Assembly: GCF_002902965.1 (NCBI RefSeq)
Contig: NZ_CP026107.1
Span: 248,001 to 312,000 of the forward strand
From: Paraburkholderia hospita
GTDB lineage: Bacteria > Pseudomonadota > Gammaproteobacteria > Burkholderiales > Burkholderiaceae
Length of the DNA stretch: 64,000 bases
Reading direction: 5' to 3'
Position numbers and translations under genes: made by a program
Notes under the pieces: model-generated
Database searches by the model: none
The model's input: the letters and a program-made list of their open reading frames with translations, nothing else
Told to the model about the DNA's origin: nothing
Shown here: in pieces, positions 63,606-64,000 of the stretch
Position numbering within the stretch: position 1 is the first letter of the stretch
How the letters are laid out: every line of letters starts with the position of its first letter

Positions 63606-64000
63606 TTGCTTACTTCCTCATTGACGTTTTTCTCACACGGCCTGCTTTCGCTGCTGTGGTGGCAAATCCTGCTCACGACTCTGCTGCTGACGCACGTCAC
63701 GATCGTCAGCGTGACGGTCTACCTGCACCGTTGCCAGGCACACCGGGCGCTTGAGTTGCATCCGGTTGCCAGCCATTTCTTCCGTTTCTGGTTGTGGATG
63801 ACAACAGGCATGGTGACGGGAACGTGGGCTGCCGTCCACCGCAAGCACCACGCGAGGTGCGAGACCGATGAGGATCCACACAGCCCTCAAGTCCGTGGCA
63901 TCTGGACGGTATTGCTGGGCGGCGCAGAACTGTACCGCGCCGAAGCGAAGAACGAAGAAACGCTACGGAAATTCGGCCACGGCACGCCGAACGACTGGAT
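63606..64000 (+). CDS. Fatty acid desaturase (N-terminal part, runs off the window)
   Basis: The frame is open to the window end and covers 131 residues. The first span is about residues 10-36. The first histidine box is LHRCQAHRAL (HxxxxH) and the second is HRKHH, in the order seen in acyl-CoA or acyl-lipid delta-9 desaturases of the membrane di-iron type. Two more spans lie between the boxes. The start is a TTG at 63606 with AGAAGG five bases upstream. I see no ATG nearby in frame. The third histidine box would lie beyond the window. It desaturates membrane acyl chains, probably at the cytoplasmic face. Confidence 0.8.
   Translation, partial: MLTSSLTFFSHGLLSLLWWQILLTTLLLTHVTIVSVTVYLHRCQAHRALELHPVASHFFRFWLWMTTGMVTGTWAAVHRKHHARCETDEDPHSPQVRGIWTVLLGGAELYRAEAKNEETLRKFGHGTPNDW

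Noticed and set aside
1..64000. CRISPR arrays, rRNA and tRNA genes, integrase-flanked islands
   Set aside because: No regularly spaced direct repeats, no rRNA or tRNA pattern and no integrase gene were seen on either strand.

Overview
The window looks like a chromosomal or megaplasmid segment of a Burkholderiaceae member, most likely Paraburkholderia or Caballeronia. The reasons are high GC with Burkholderia-style codon use, two Bug/TctC-type solute receptors, a Burkholderia-type trimeric porin, a type VI secretion cluster with a Burkholderia-type TssK end, and a dense array of ABC-fed catabolic clusters. No rRNA, tRNA or CRISPR array was seen.

Layout. (1) 1-7.9 kb: the end of a type VI secretion operon (tssK end, tssL, tssM, tssA) and a co-directional 420-aa protein of unknown function. 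The TssM has lost its nucleotide-binding motifs. (2) 7.9-11.7 kb: a worn accessory stretch. It has an AT-rich orphan gene, a 141-bp relic of a group II intron, a small membrane protein, a cupin, and a LysR remnant fused head-to-head with a chemotaxis-receptor remnant. (3) 11.9-20.4 kb: a LysR regulator, a complete tripartite tricarboxylate transporter (TctA, TctB, TctC) with an amidohydrolase, and a divergent second TctC, second amidohydrolase and porin. (4) 20.8-27.2 kb: a sugar-type ABC operon with an Asp/Glu-racemase-like enzyme, a divergent epimerase, and a Crp/Fnr regulator. Two matching Crp-type sites lie in the divergent promoter region. (5) 27.4-38.7 kb: an amide/nitrogen scavenging island. 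It has two substrate-binding proteins, each beside a fused permease-ATPase, a MetX-like hydrolase, a polysaccharide-deacetylase-family enzyme, one acetamidase/formamidase, and a second one fused to an AraC regulator.

(6) 38.8-47.4 kb: a LacI-controlled catabolic cluster with phosphotriesterase-family, GATase-like, TenA, BtpA and PfkB proteins and a sugar ABC transporter. Two identical 16-bp operators sit just after the -10 boxes of two divergent promoters. I consider this the best candidate for an undescribed pathway. (7) 47.4-54.7 kb: a patchwork of small genes, namely an IS6-type transposase relic, an orphan HicB, a three-copy family of 51-55 aa single-span microproteins, a SYLF lipoprotein, a PRC-barrel protein, a second Crp/Fnr regulator and a cysteine-rich exported protein. 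Copies of a dispersed 55-bp repeat occur here and again at 63.5 kb. (8) 54.7-64 kb: a 2865-aa cyclic beta-1,2-glucan synthase (NdvB type) and the start of a fatty-acid desaturase.

All calls come from reading the sequence and from knowledge of the families. No database search was run.
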